A stretch of DNA of 64,000 nucleotides from DATFVA01 sp963745945. Lineage in GTDB: Bacteria > Bacteroidota > Ignavibacteria > Ignavibacteriales > Ignavibacteriaceae. Each line of letters opens with the position of its first letter. The stretch's first letter is position 1. The notes under the pieces are model-generated. The model ran no database searches. It was not told where the DNA came from and was given only the letters and a program-made list of their open reading frames with translations. Location of the stretch: contig CAVUZG010000007.1 of NCBI GenBank assembly GCA_963745945.1, forward strand, positions 248,001-312,000, given 5' to 3'. Shown here piece after piece: positions 1-9,781 of the stretch. Position numbers and translations under genes: made by a program.

Positions 1-752
1 GTTACAGGATAATTCACATGAATTGCCTGAGCAAAATCTTTAATTAAGTTCCAGTTATTTTCATCTTCAAAAAAGTTTCCGGTTACTATAATTTTAGCTC
101 CGCTCTTTACTTTTTTTAAAGCTGTTTCAGGAGTTCTTATTCCGCCGCCGACAATTACAGGTACGGAACAACTTTCAGTGACTGCCTTTATCATTTCATC
201 CGGAACAGAATTCTGAGCACCGGATCCGGCTTCAAGATAAATTAGTTTCATACCGAGATATTCTGCTGCAAGCGCCGTGGCTGCCGCAATCTCGGGTTTA
301 TTCCTCGGCAGAGGCATACTTCCATTCATATACTGGGCAGTGGTTGTTACACCGGATTCAATTAAGATATATCCCGCGGAAAGCGGCTCAATTCCTGCTT
401 GTTTAATTAATGGTGCTGCAATAACGTGTTTCCCGATCAAATGTTCAGGATTCCTTCCACTTACTACCGAAAGAAACAATATAGCATCGGCATTATTCTG
501 AACCTGGTTAACATCACCGGGAAAAATTATTACCGGAAGATCCGTATTATTTTTAATCACTTTAATACAATTCCTAATATCTCCGTTTACCAATAAACTT
601 CCGCCAACCAGGAAACCATCAACTCCGCAGTTAACGCAGTGCTTAACAAATCGTTCGAGTTTTTCATCATCAATATTATCCGGATCAATCAGGATAAGAT
701 ATGCTGCTCCTTTAAGCTTTATAGTATTTAAGAGATTAAAGTAAGTATTCAT
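1..752 (-). CDS. Geranylgeranylglyceryl phosphate synthase family protein (GGGPS/PcrB), 3' end outside window
   Basis: This is a TIM-barrel prenyltransferase of the GGGPS/PcrB family, which joins glycerol-1-phosphate to a polyprenyl diphosphate to form an ether lipid precursor. I read the frame by hand from an ATG at 752 (MNTYFNLLNTI). Family marks are LILIDPDN near residue 20, GGSLL near 50, FPGD near 75, the diagnostic YLEAGSGA near residue 170 and GGGIRTPE near 200. About 250 residues are present, so nearly the whole protein is here and only the C-terminal tail runs off the window. It is followed upstream by tex on the same strand. Homologues occur in Bacteroidota as well as archaea; the exact chain length of the prenyl substrate cannot be told from sequence. 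Confidence 0.9.
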   Translation of the reverse strand, partial: MNTYFNLLNTIKLKGAAYLILIDPDNIDDEKLERFVKHCVNCGVDGFLVGGSLLVNGDIRNCIKVIKNNTDLPVIIFPGDVNQVQNNADAILFLSVVSGRNPEHLIGKHVIAAPLIKQAGIEPLSAGYILIESGVTTTAQYMNGSMPLPRNKPEIAAATALAAEYLGMKLIYLEAGSGAQNSVPDEMIKAVTESCSVPVIVGGGIRTPETALKKVKSGAKIIVTGNFFEDENNWNLIKDFAQAIHVNYPV

Positions 753-822
753 TAAGATTGTAATTGAAATGGCTGAGTAAAATATAGGAATTTTGGGTAA
801 GAGAATAAAGATTAGAAAACAT

Positions 823-3009
823 TCAATCCTTCATACTCAACGAAATTCTTCCTCTTTCTTTATCCGTTGAAATAATTTTAACATTAATAATATCTCCAAC
901 ACTTAATTCATCAAGAGGATTTTTCACATACCTGTCAGCAATCTCAGATATATGAAGTAATCCATCCTGCTTCACACCAATATCCACAAACGCTCCGAAA
1001 TCAACTATGTTTCTTACTGTACCCTTTAATTTCATCCCAACCTGAAGATCTTCCATTTTAAGTACATCGCTCCTGAGAATCGGTTTGGGTAATTCTTCAC
1101 GTGGATCTCGACCGGGCTTTTTAAGATTTTCAATAATATCTTTAAGCGTTGGTTCCCCTATACCTATTTCTTCAGAAAGCTGTTTTAATCCTTTCTGTTT
1201 TACAAATAAGTCAATCAGCGATCCCGATTCTGAAATCCTGACCAATGAAATATTAAAAATCTTCAACAGCTTATTGGTAACAGAATACGATTCGGGATGA
1301 ATAAATGTATTATCTAAAAGATTTGCACTTTCAGGGATTTTTAGAAAACCAGCAGACTGCTCAAATATTTTTTCTCCGAGACCTGAAACTTCTTTTAATT
1401 CTTCACGGCTTTTGAATTTCCCTTTCTTCTCTCTGAATTTAATAATGTTATCAGCCAGTCTTTTGTTCAGTCCCGAAACATAATTCAACAATGAAGCTGA
1501 GGCGGTGTTAAGATCAACACCAACAAAATTTACACAGCTCTCAATTACGTTGTCTAGTTTGCGGGAAAGTAATTTCTGATCAACATCATGCTGATATAAT
1601 CCAACACCGATTGATTTTGGATCAATCTTAACAAGTTCGGATAAAGGATCAAGGATTCTCCTTGCAATTGAAATATTCCCTCTCTGACTTGCCTCAAGCT
1701 CCGGGAACTCTTTTTTAGCTACAGCGGATGCAGAGTAAACTGATGCACCTGCTTCATTGGCAATTATATAATGACAATTAAGGTTTTTCTCTTTTATTAA
1801 TTCTGCTATCAGAAACTCCGTTTCCCTGCTTGCGGTTCCGTTTCCAATAGCTATTATTTCAACTTTGTATTTATCAATTAACTGCAATAGTATTTTTTTT
1901 GCTTCAGTACTTTTATTCTGCGGAGGATGAGGATAAATAGTTGTACCATCCAAGTATTTTCCTGTTTCATCAATAACTGCAGCCTTTGAACCTGAAACAA
2001 ATCCGGGATCGATACCCATAATTATTTTACCGGAAAGCGGAGGCTGAAGAAGAAGCTGCCGAAGATTTGAAGCAAAGATTTCAATAGCATGCAAATCGGC
2101 TTTTTCTGTAAGAGTATTTCTAATCTCCCTTTCAATTGAAGGAAAGATTAACCTTGTAAATGAATCTTGAACAACTTCCTGCAACATTTCGATAAAAACA
2201 GACTTTTTAAATTCAAATGCATTTTTCTGTATGATATCTAAAACCTGCGGCTGTTCAAAACTTAATGAGATTTTGAGAACCTTTTCATTTTCACCCCGGT
2301 TTAAAGCCAATATCTGGTAAGGTTTAATTTTTTTAACATCGATAGAAAATTCATAATATATCTGGTAAATTTCCTTCCGTTCCCTTTCCTTTAATTTTTC
2401 ATTTGTCTTGTTCTCTTTCTTCTCCTTTGTTTTCTCCGATTTAACAATTGAATTTTCAAGTAGATATTCTCTTACAGCTTTCCTAACCCCGGCAGTGTCA
2501 CTTATAATTTCGGCAATTATATCTTTTGCCCCCTGGAGTGCTTCTTCCGCATCATTTACTTCAAGATCAGGATTTATAAATTCAGTAAGTTTCTCATCAA
2601 AATTTCCATTGAACAAAGGGTTTTGCAAAATGAATAACGCTAACGGTTCCAGACCTTTTGCCTTTGCAATTGTTCCCCTTGTTTTTCTTTTAGGCTTATA
2701 GGGGAGATAAATATCTTCAAGCTCCTGAAGCTTAGTAGCTGAAACTAATTTTGATTTTATTTCATCGGTTAATTTTCCCTGCTCATCAATACTCTTTAAA
2801 ATTGTCTCTCTTCTTTCTTGAAGTAGAGTCAAATAATTAAGCCGGTCCTCTATTTCACGTAGAACTTCCTCATCAAGTCCTTCAGTATATTCCTTTCTGT
2901 ATCTTGCTATAAAGGGAATTGTTGCCCCTTCACTGAAAAGTTTAATTACAGATTCGACCTGTGAATTTTTAATGTTTAATTCGCTTGCAACTACAGAGGG
3001 TATTTTCAT
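823..3009 (-). CDS. tex: Tex family S1 RNA-binding transcription accessory protein
   Basis: A cytoplasmic nucleic-acid-binding protein of 728 residues, the normal length for Tex. The order is a helical N-terminal Tex_N region (FIARYRKE near residue 33), a YqgF/RNase H-like domain around residues 330-450 (MGIDPGF, then IAIGNGTASRETE), a helix-hairpin-helix region around 500-560 (VGVDLNTAS and LNYVSGLNKRLA), and a C-terminal S1 domain (VGMKLKGTVRNIVDFGAFVDIG). Tex is linked to transcription fitness and toxin gene expression in other bacteria. The gene seems to stand alone: it lies 70 bases upstream of the GGGPS gene and a terminator separates it from the genes before it. Confidence 0.97.
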   Translation of the reverse strand: MKIPSVVASELNIKNSQVESVIKLFSEGATIPFIARYRKEYTEGLDEEVLREIEDRLNYLTLLQERRETILKSIDEQGKLTDEIKSKLVSATKLQELEDIYLPYKPKRKTRGTIAKAKGLEPLALFILQNPLFNGNFDEKLTEFINPDLEVNDAEEALQGAKDIIAEIISDTAGVRKAVREYLLENSIVKSEKTKEKKENKTNEKLKERERKEIYQIYYEFSIDVKKIKPYQILALNRGENEKVLKISLSFEQPQVLDIIQKNAFEFKKSVFIEMLQEVVQDSFTRLIFPSIEREIRNTLTEKADLHAIEIFASNLRQLLLQPPLSGKIIMGIDPGFVSGSKAAVIDETGKYLDGTTIYPHPPQNKSTEAKKILLQLIDKYKVEIIAIGNGTASRETEFLIAELIKEKNLNCHYIIANEAGASVYSASAVAKKEFPELEASQRGNISIARRILDPLSELVKIDPKSIGVGLYQHDVDQKLLSRKLDNVIESCVNFVGVDLNTASASLLNYVSGLNKRLADNIIKFREKKGKFKSREELKEVSGLGEKIFEQSAGFLKIPESANLLDNTFIHPESYSVTNKLLKIFNISLVRISESGSLIDLFVKQKGLKQLSEEIGIGEPTLKDIIENLKKPGRDPREELPKPILRSDVLKMEDLQVGMKLKGTVRNIVDFGAFVDIGVKQDGLLHISEIADRYVKNPLDELSVGDIINVKIISTDKERGRISLSMKD

Positions 3010-3080
3010 TTAAATTTTAATTTTATTTGAGAAGCAAAGTAGGAATAAAGTCAGATATGATTCAACGAGATGAGTAGATT

Positions 3081-3114
3081 TAAAACAAAAAATCCCCGGA
3101 TTTACCGGGGATTT
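3081..3114 (-). terminator. Rho-independent terminator of the 4592-3138 gene pair
   Basis: A perfect 10-bp stem (AAATCCCCGG at 3090-3099 pairing with CCGGGGATTT at 3105-3114) has a 5-base loop. Read on the minus strand it is followed by TTTTTTGTTTTA, a good U tract. It lies 24 bases beyond the stop of the minus-strand lipoprotein gene. Confidence 0.85.
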
Positions 3115-3137
3115 ATACAATTAATTTAGAAATAAAT

Positions 3138-3692
3138 TTATAATTCTGTTTCTGCTTCAATAACCATATCAATTGCTCCTTTAATCGAATAAGGAGGGTT
3201 TCCTGTAAGGTTATCAACTGTTATGGTTGCAGTAAAACAAGCTCCCGAATTCAGAACATTACTTAAATAGGTGTTTATAAAATCTATCTGTGCTTGTGTA
3301 AGCTGCAGAATATAAGGGGAATTCGGTTTCATATAATCGGAAGGATTAACACCCGGAATTGCGTATGAAAACAATGTGGTTCCGTTTCCATCCTGCAATG
3401 AAACTGTTATGTTCCCTGTAATATCAGAAGGCGATACAGAAAGTGTTCTGAACGCTGCTTCTATAAAATGCAGGCTTTTAATTTTATCCTTATAATCATC
3501 ATATGTTTGAGAATCAGTACTAAGGCAAAAATTTGTGCTGTTGGATAGTGTTTGCTCTGAACCATCAACAGCTACTTTCATAGTAAAAGGAATGTTCAAA
3601 GGTAAAGTATTGAATTGATCGCACCCGTTCCATGTGAGCATCAAGAATAACAGGAATGCGGATGAACCAATTGTTTTTATATATCTCGCCAT
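3138..3692 (-). CDS. Hypothetical lipoprotein
   Basis: A 184-residue protein that I do not recognise. The N-terminus has a positive charge, a hydrophobic run (AFLLFLMLTW) and a Cys at residue 24 (WNGC), so it is probably exported and lipid-anchored, though the lipobox is weak. The rest is rich in Thr/Ser/Asn and looks like a beta-sandwich. It begins 12 bases after the barrel protein gene at 3705-4592, so the two are surely cotranscribed, and it ends at a strong terminator. The pairing suggests a periplasmic or surface partner of the barrel protein. Function unknown. Confidence 0.8.
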   Translation of the reverse strand: MARYIKTIGSSAFLLFLMLTWNGCDQFNTLPLNIPFTMKVAVDGSEQTLSNSTNFCLSTDSQTYDDYKDKIKSLHFIEAAFRTLSVSPSDITGNITVSLQDGNGTTLFSYAIPGVNPSDYMKPNSPYILQLTQAQIDFINTYLSNVLNSGACFTATITVDNLTGNPPYSIKGAIDMVIEAETEL

Positions 3693-3704
3693 TTTATCTC
3701 CTTA

Positions 3705-4592
3705 TTAAAATTCAAAAGTTAATCCACCTGTAGCAACAGGTTGTGTACTAAGACTGAAATCTGCATTAAGTACTATAACCGCCAGCTTTAAAGCAGCTCC
3801 TACTGTTGCTCTAAAATGATTACTGCCAGTAATTGAAATAGAGATATCCTGATCAGTCCTCAAACCTGGATCCCCGCTCTGGGGATCACCTTTAATTGAA
3901 TAGTTTAAATCAAGCGAAGTGTTTTCATACTGTAACCCGAAATAAGGTGTGATCAGTCCAAAGGTTTTACTGACGTGTGCATTAAAGGCAACATTGTTCA
4001 GTTTCATAATATTGGATATTTCAAAATTATTGTAAAGAATCTGTACGGCAAGATCTAACGGAAACAATGGTATATACTGGCTTATACTATGTGCAACTCC
4101 AATTCCGAACATATGAAGATCATTATTGTTGCCTAATGGGATTTTAGGTAAATATCTCAGGATAACCTGCGTTCCCAAAAAGCTTGCACCTATTTGCGGA
4201 TAAGCAACGGGTATGCCTGACTGGTTTATTCCCGGAGGCATAACGATATAGCCGTCCGGTCCTGCATATGCAGCACCTCTATCACCATAAATAGTTGCAG
4301 TTTCTTTAGTTGCGTTGTATCCCAAATCATTAAAGGTAGGAGTAAAACTTTTTTGGGATTCAGGAATCAGGATATACATTCCTCTAAAACTGACTGAGAA
4401 GGAAAACATATTAGGAATATCGGCTGTATAATAACCGCTTGAGTTCATTGCAGTTCCCAGGGTTGTTGCAAAAGGTTTTGCATACTCAACTGCATTATTC
4501 TGAGCTAATTGTGCAAAACGATCTTCAATTTGCGAAAATTGAGTTCTCGCAAAAATTACAAATAAAGCAAAAACGAGTAGAATTTTCTTCAT
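3705..4592 (-). CDS. Outer-membrane beta-barrel-like protein, DUF6588-type
   Basis: A 295-residue exported protein with a signal peptide (MKKILLVFALFVIFA). It shows alternating hydrophobic/polar strands with frequent Gly and aromatic residues and ends in TGGLTFEF, a terminal Phe typical of outer-membrane barrels. I assign it tentatively to the DUF6588-like hypothetical barrels found in Bacteroidota; this family name is from memory and could be wrong. It is first in a two-gene unit with the lipoprotein at 3138-3692. No enzymatic motif is visible. Confidence 0.75.
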   Translation of the reverse strand: MKKILLVFALFVIFARTQFSQIEDRFAQLAQNNAVEYAKPFATTLGTAMNSSGYYTADIPNMFSFSVSFRGMYILIPESQKSFTPTFNDLGYNATKETATIYGDRGAAYAGPDGYIVMPPGINQSGIPVAYPQIGASFLGTQVILRYLPKIPLGNNNDLHMFGIGVAHSISQYIPLFPLDLAVQILYNNFEISNIMKLNNVAFNAHVSKTFGLITPYFGLQYENTSLDLNYSIKGDPQSGDPGLRTDQDISISITGSNHFRATVGAALKLAVIVLNADFSLSTQPVATGGLTFEF

Positions 4593-4769
4593 CTACTTCT
4601 CCTTAGTGTTTTAATTTAATTATTATCAAAAATAAAGTGTTAAAATATAGGATAATAATCTCCTTGTTCCACCACAGCATCAAAAATAATACCCCCAAAA
4701 AAGAATAAATTAGCAGAGATTTTAAGGGGAATTTAAAATTAATAAATTAAAATTAGTAAAATATTACCG

Positions 4770-6476
4770 CTAATTTAAGCCCATAAGTTCTTTTGCTCCC
4801 TTAATGCTTGCATCTGTTATTTCTTCTCCACTAATAAGTTTTGCAACTTCCTTAATTTTTTCATCTTCACTTAATTTCCTGATTGAGCTTGAAACTCTCG
4901 ATCCGCTCAACGTTTTTTCAACAGAATAGTTAAAATCTGCAAGGCCGGCAATTTGCGGAAGATGAGTTATTACAATAAGCTGATGTGAAGAAGCAAGTAA
5001 TTTTAAAGCCGAACCAACTTTTTGTGCAATCCGGCCGCTAACTCCTGTGTCTATTTCATCAAAAATTAAAAGAGGAAGTTTGTCATTTTTTGCAAGAATA
5101 GTTTTCAGTGAAAGCATAATCCGTGATATTTCTCCACCGGAAGCAACTTTAATTAATGGCATTGTATCTTCACCGGGATTTGTCGAGATGTAAAATTCCA
5201 CCAGGTCTATGCCTTTCGAATCAGCTTTTATTTCTTTCCCTTTTATTAAAACAAAATCATCGGAGTTTGTTTCAGGTGAAACATTATTGATTTTGACTTC
5301 GAGTTTTGCATCGGGAATCCCAAGAGATGCTAAAACTTTCACCACTTCTTTTTCAACTTTTTTAGCCGCTTCAATTCTTTTGGCAGATATTTTTTCTGCA
5401 TAAAATCCGCTTTGTTCCCTGCAGGCTTTTAACTGTTTTTCAAGATTTTGAATATAGTCTTTGTAATTTTCAGCGGCGTCAACTTCTTCACCTATTTTTT
5501 GCCTGTAATCTATAATCGATTTAATAGTACCGCCGTATTTTTTCTTAAGCAATGAAATTGATCCTAGTCTTTCACGCATCTGTTCCAGGTTTTCCGGATC
5601 AAGATCAATTTTTGAATTATATGTTCTTATAAATTCAGCAGCATCTTTAATCTGTGCAATGGCAGAAGCGAATTCCTTTTCAATTTCTGAAAATCCCTCA
5701 TCAATATTTAATAATTCATCTATCCTGTTTTTAATCTGCATTAATTGATCGTGAACTGAGTTTTCTGAATCAAAAAGATTTTCATAGACTGATCCTGTGA
5801 GTTCAAGTAATTTTTCTGAATTCTCAAGAATATTTAAATCGCTATTTATTTGTTCGTCCTCGCCATTAGCTGGGGAAACCGCATCAATTTCTTTTATCTG
5901 AAACGAGTAGAAATCTTTTTTTTCTTTTAAATTAGATTCCTTCTCTTTCAACTCATTCAGCTTTGTTACTAATTCTTTAACCTTTTTAAATTCTTTATGG
6001 TATTCATTTAACAGGTTGGTTGATTCCAGATATTCATCCAGGAAATCAATATGTGTTTCAGTTCTTAATAATGATTGATGTTCGTGTTGACCATGCAGAT
6101 CCACTAGAATATCACCAAGTTCTTTTACAACAGAAAGTGAAACCGGAGTGTCATTTACAAAACAGCGGTTAGCGCCTTTCAGTGAAATTTCTCTTCTTAC
6201 AATTAATTCCGGGAAAAACTCGATATTATTATCTTCGACTACCCTTTTAACTTTCCTGTTAGATTCAACATTAAATATGCCTTCAACCACGGATTTCACT
6301 GCACCTTTACGAACCACTTCCGTAGAGGCTCTTTCACCGAGTAACAAACCCATTGCATCAATTAAAATAGATTTACCTGCACCGGTTTCACCGGTAATAA
6401 TATTAAGTCCTTTCCCGAACTCAACATCAACCTGTTCGATGAGTGCATAATCTTTAACGTGAAGGGATTTAAGCAT
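4770..6476 (-). CDS. recN: DNA repair protein RecN
   Basis: An SMC-like ATPase that acts in double-strand break repair, 568 residues, the usual length for RecN. The Walker A motif is GETGAGKS near residue 30 and the N-terminus MLKSLHVKDYALIE is typical. The middle is a long coiled coil. The ABC signature is ASGGEISR near residue 445, and Walker B is LLIFDEIDTGVSG near 475, followed by a D-loop and the switch region IVITHLPQIAG. It lies between the Nudix gene and the barrel/lipoprotein pair on the same strand and may be cotranscribed with the Nudix gene 79 bases upstream. Confidence 0.97.
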   Translation of the reverse strand: MLKSLHVKDYALIEQVDVEFGKGLNIITGETGAGKSILIDAMGLLLGERASTEVVRKGAVKSVVEGIFNVESNRKVKRVVEDNNIEFFPELIVRREISLKGANRCFVNDTPVSLSVVKELGDILVDLHGQHEHQSLLRTETHIDFLDEYLESTNLLNEYHKEFKKVKELVTKLNELKEKESNLKEKKDFYSFQIKEIDAVSPANGEDEQINSDLNILENSEKLLELTGSVYENLFDSENSVHDQLMQIKNRIDELLNIDEGFSEIEKEFASAIAQIKDAAEFIRTYNSKIDLDPENLEQMRERLGSISLLKKKYGGTIKSIIDYRQKIGEEVDAAENYKDYIQNLEKQLKACREQSGFYAEKISAKRIEAAKKVEKEVVKVLASLGIPDAKLEVKINNVSPETNSDDFVLIKGKEIKADSKGIDLVEFYISTNPGEDTMPLIKVASGGEISRIMLSLKTILAKNDKLPLLIFDEIDTGVSGRIAQKVGSALKLLASSHQLIVITHLPQIAGLADFNYSVEKTLSGSRVSSSIRKLSEDEKIKEVAKLISGEEITDASIKGAKELMGLN

Positions 6477-6555
6477 GCTTTTACTTTTTATTGAAATGAA
6501 AATTAATTTATTTTGAAGGGAAATTCAAAAGAATCAGTTGCGAGAAGAGATTATT

Positions 6556-7089
6556 TTATTTTGCTAAAAATTTAGATGCCAAATAAAATCCGCATATCGA
6601 TTTCGAATCGATTATTTTTCCCTGCAAAATCATTTTCTCAATTTCCTCAATTGAAAATTCTTTTACTTCCATTCCGTATTCGCCTTCTTCCCTGTTATGT
6701 TTCCCGGGAGTTAAATTCTTTGCAAGGAAAATATGCAGAATTTCCGTACAGAAACCCGGGGTTGTTGATATTGTCCCAAGTTTTTCAATTGTCCCGGCTG
6801 AATATCCTGTTTCTTCCTGTAGTTCTCTCAGTGCACAGACCTCCGGATCCTCGTTAATATCAAGTTTCCCTGCAGGAAACTCAATTAAAAATTTTTCAAA
6901 TGGATAACGGAATTGTGAGATCATAATCAGTTTTCCATCTTCCTGAACAGGAACGATTACTGCACCTCCCGGGTGAACGGCAATTTCTCTAATGCCTTCA
7001 TTACCGCTGTCATACTTTATCTTATCTACACGTAAATCAAAAACTTTTCCTCTGAATAAAATATTTGATTCTAAGATCTTATAATTCAT
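6556..7089 (-). CDS. Nudix hydrolase, ADP-ribose pyrophosphatase-like
   Basis: A 177-residue cytoplasmic Nudix enzyme. The full Nudix box G-x5-E-x7-REUxEExGU is intact from about residue 95 (it begins GKLDINEDPE and ends RELQEETGY). It is preceded by HPGGAVIVPV and FEKFLIEFPAGK, which are typical of ADP-ribose/nucleotide-sugar pyrophosphatases (NudF-like). The probable reaction is ADP-ribose to AMP and ribose-5-phosphate, but substrate choice within Nudix families cannot be read from sequence. The start ATG at 7089 has AAGGAG-like bases just before it (minus-strand reading TTAAGGAGACTTT), a good ribosome-binding site. Confidence 0.92.
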   Translation of the reverse strand: MNYKILESNILFRGKVFDLRVDKIKYDSGNEGIREIAVHPGGAVIVPVQEDGKLIMISQFRYPFEKFLIEFPAGKLDINEDPEVCALRELQEETGYSAGTIEKLGTISTTPGFCTEILHIFLAKNLTPGKHNREEGEYGMEVKEFSIEEIEKMILQGKIIDSKSICGFYLASKFLAK

Positions 7090-7099
7090 AAAGTCTCCT

Positions 7100-7137
7100 T
7101 AATAAAATAAATTCCCGCCGTATAGCAGGAATTTATT
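7100..7137 (-). terminator. Terminator between the DUF1232 and Nudix genes
   Basis: A perfect 10-bp stem AATAAATTCC (7106-7115) / GGAATTTATT (7128-7137) with extra GC pairing inside. It is flanked by T-rich DNA on both sides, so it could act in either direction. It ends the 9586-7161 unit. Confidence 0.65.
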
Positions 7138-7160
7138 TTTGTTTGAGGTCGTAATTCAAA

Positions 7161-7553
7161 TTAACTTCTATAACCCGAATCATAATATGGAATGAGTTCG
7201 TGTCCCAGAAATTTAAGAACTGCAGTAATCACTCCGAGATCATCAAGATAGCCAATAAGAGGAGTTATATCAGGAATTGCATCAATAGGGCTGATAAAAT
7301 AAATAAGTGCTGCAACAACTATGGCTTTCCTATGCCATGAAACAATAGGGTCTCTCATATATCTTACAAGTGCCAGGATATCTTTTGCAAAGGAAATTTT
7401 CTTCCCTACTCTCTCCAGTTTTTCCCAGAGGTTTTCTTCTACATAGTTCATCTTTTTTTCTGTTTCTTCTTCACGCTCTCCGCCAAAATCAAGGGCGTCG
7501 AATTCTTCAAGTTCAGTCATATCGTTTCCATTCTGATAATCTTCTTCTTTCAT
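7161..7553 (-). CDS. DUF1232 (YkvA-type) membrane protein
   Basis: A 130-residue protein with an acidic N-terminal half and a C-terminal DUF1232 domain. The domain hallmark is seen in YFISPIDAIPD near residue 88, followed by IGYLDDLGVI. These form one or two short hydrophobic helices, so the protein is probably membrane-associated. Family members are widespread and of unknown role. The gene starts 2 bases after the stop of the S9 peptidase at 7556-9586 and so is translated from the same message. Confidence 0.88.
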   Translation of the reverse strand: MKEEDYQNGNDMTELEEFDALDFGGEREEETEKKMNYVEENLWEKLERVGKKISFAKDILALVRYMRDPIVSWHRKAIVVAALIYFISPIDAIPDITPLIGYLDDLGVITAVLKFLGHELIPYYDSGYRS

Positions 7554-7555
7554 TG

Positions 7556-9586
7556 CTACTCCTTTTTATGTTTATCAAACCATTCAAAAATAGTATTCCA
7601 CCAGAGTTCAGCATCCTGTGGTTTTGTTACAAAATGAAATTCTTCGGGAAAATACAACAGTTCACTTTCAACTCCCTGTCTCTGCAGAGAAGTAAAGAGT
7701 TCAAACGCCTGACCTTCGGGAACACGGAAATCGTTTGCTCCCTCAACAATCAGCATCGGTGTTTTAGCATTCTGTATATATTTGCTCGGGGACCATTTTT
7801 CATATAAAGCAGGATTTTTCCACGGCGTTCCTTTAAATTCCCACTCTGGAAACCATAATTCTTCAGTTGTTCCATACATACTTGTAAGATCAAAAACTCC
7901 GTCATGTGATACAAGGGCATTAAACCTGTCGGTATGTCCTTCAATCCAGTCTATCATATAGCCACCGTATGATGCACCGGCTGCAAAAGAATTATTCTTG
8001 TCTACAAAATTAAAATGTTTTATGGCATAATCTGTGGCATTCATTATATCTTTGTAAGAATTTCCACCCCAGTCACCGGAAATATCATTTGTCAGTTTCT
8101 GTCCGTATCCGGTACTTCCTGTAGGATTCGGTGCAATAACAACATATCCTTTTGAGGCAAATAATTGTGTGTTCCACCTGTAATGAAAATCATCACTCCA
8201 GTGTCCCTGCGGTCCCCCGTGTATTAATAGAATTAAGGGATATTTTTTTGTTGAATCAAAGAAAGGAGGTTTTACCAAAATTGATTCAAGTTTATCACCG
8301 CTAGCTCCTTTAAACCAGAAAGTTTGAATAGGAATCATTTCAATATTTGCCAAACGATCCTTATTTAAACTGGTTAACCTTTTTACATCGCTCCCATCTG
8401 TATTCATAGAAAATATTTCCGTAGGAAGATTGTTTCTCTGCTGTTCAAAGAAAAGTTTTTTTCCATCGGGAGAAACTTGAACACTTGCATTGTCGTGCTC
8501 TTTTAGTAACAAATCTATTTTCCCGGAAATGATATCAATTTTATAAACCGAGCTGTATATCTCATTTTCTGCAAGGAAATAAATCGATTTTGAATCAGGA
8601 GACCATGTAAATTGACCAACTGATCTGTCGAATCCTTCTGTAATAATTTTATGATCACCCGTAGCACGATTATATAAAACAAGGTTCTGCTGATCAGATT
8701 CGTGACCAGCCTGTTTCATAGAAACATACGCAATATATTTTCCATCTGGTGAATAAACCGGCTGGTTATCATTTCCTTTACTTACAGAGATTTTCTTTAA
8801 TGGCGCCGCAGAATTTTCGTTTACATTTTTTAATTCAATAATATAAATTTCATTGTTTGTGCTTGCTGCAACCATACTGTCAGGATTCATAGTAATCGCA
8901 ATCTCTTTTCCATCGGGAGAAAAACTATAATCGTGGCTGCTGCCTAATGCAATCGGGGGAACATCTTTTTCTTCGTGAAGGAATAGATCATTATATTTTT
9001 TTGTCTGTGTATCCAAAACAAATAAATGGCTCCATTTTCCGTCGCGCCATGCATTCCAGTGCCTGAATAAGAGATGCTTGAATATGCTTGCTTTAACTTT
9101 GCTTATTTCTTTTTCTTCTTCTTTCCGTTTATTGCAGTCGTCTGTCGCACAATCCGGATAAACTGAGGATGAAAATAAAATCTTCTTCCCATCTGCAGAC
9201 CAGACAATGCCCGAAGCACCGGTAGAAATATCAGCTATCAGTTCATCATCAGAACCATCATAATTGCATGTCCATATTTTTCCATCCCTTATAAATGCTA
9301 TTTTCTTTCCATCAGGAGAAAATTTCGGGTCTGATTCATTTTTTTCTGAGTTTTTTAATGAATGCAGATCACTGCCGTCTGAATTAACAGTATAAATATC
9401 TGTGTTTCCCTTATTTTCATCCATATCATATTCAGTAACAGCAAAAGCGATTGTTTTCCCGTCCGGTGAAAGATCAAATGAACCAACTCTCTTCATTGCC
9501 CATAAATCTTCAACTGTTAAAGGGTGCTTAACCTGTGACTGAATTACAAATGGAATAAGTATAAGAATTAAGAATATTTTTTTCAT
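7556..9586 (-). CDS. S9 family (prolyl oligopeptidase) secreted peptidase
   Basis: A 676-residue serine peptidase of clan SC, acylaminoacyl-peptidase/dipeptidyl-peptidase type, that cleaves short peptides. It has a signal peptide (KIFLILILIPFVIQSQ), so it acts outside the cytoplasm. The N-terminal two thirds form a WD40-like propeller with repeated SPDGKxIAF blades. The C-terminal alpha/beta hydrolase carries the triad Ser539 in GASYGGYM, Asp619 in GANDFRVP and His651 in PEEFHF. The oxyanion-region motif LILLIHGGPQGHW is also present. Length is normal for the family. It leads an operon with the DUF1232 gene. Confidence 0.95.
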   Translation of the reverse strand: MKKIFLILILIPFVIQSQVKHPLTVEDLWAMKRVGSFDLSPDGKTIAFAVTEYDMDENKGNTDIYTVNSDGSDLHSLKNSEKNESDPKFSPDGKKIAFIRDGKIWTCNYDGSDDELIADISTGASGIVWSADGKKILFSSSVYPDCATDDCNKRKEEEKEISKVKASIFKHLLFRHWNAWRDGKWSHLFVLDTQTKKYNDLFLHEEKDVPPIALGSSHDYSFSPDGKEIAITMNPDSMVAASTNNEIYIIELKNVNENSAAPLKKISVSKGNDNQPVYSPDGKYIAYVSMKQAGHESDQQNLVLYNRATGDHKIITEGFDRSVGQFTWSPDSKSIYFLAENEIYSSVYKIDIISGKIDLLLKEHDNASVQVSPDGKKLFFEQQRNNLPTEIFSMNTDGSDVKRLTSLNKDRLANIEMIPIQTFWFKGASGDKLESILVKPPFFDSTKKYPLILLIHGGPQGHWSDDFHYRWNTQLFASKGYVVIAPNPTGSTGYGQKLTNDISGDWGGNSYKDIMNATDYAIKHFNFVDKNNSFAAGASYGGYMIDWIEGHTDRFNALVSHDGVFDLTSMYGTTEELWFPEWEFKGTPWKNPALYEKWSPSKYIQNAKTPMLIVEGANDFRVPEGQAFELFTSLQRQGVESELLYFPEEFHFVTKPQDAELWWNTIFEWFDKHKKE

Positions 9587-9605
9587 TTTAACCTCAAAGT
9601 GATTT

Positions 9606-9619
9606 CTGCCTGCCGGGAA
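9606..9619. repeat. Partial copy of a GC-rich palindromic repeat (CTGCCTGCCGG)
   Basis: CTGCCTGCCGGGAA lies in the divergent gap before the plus-strand methyltransferase gene. It matches half of the palindromes at 32407 and 34265. It has no clear partner arm here. Confidence 0.4.
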
Positions 9620-9781
9620 TCTGCATTAGGAATTATTGTTCCCCGACTCTTTTCAAAAATAGTCTAAGTTGTTTATAAAGGCAACGTTATCACATCACAA
9701 TCCTTTCGGGTTTTATAAAAGTTTAATTAACTTTGTTTTTCAAAACATTAACTACATTTATTTCCCCGGAAATTTTACAAA

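Noticed and set aside
7370..7807. Open frame on plus opposite the DUF1232 and S9 genes
   Set aside because: It is antisense to two well-supported genes and its translation has no family features.
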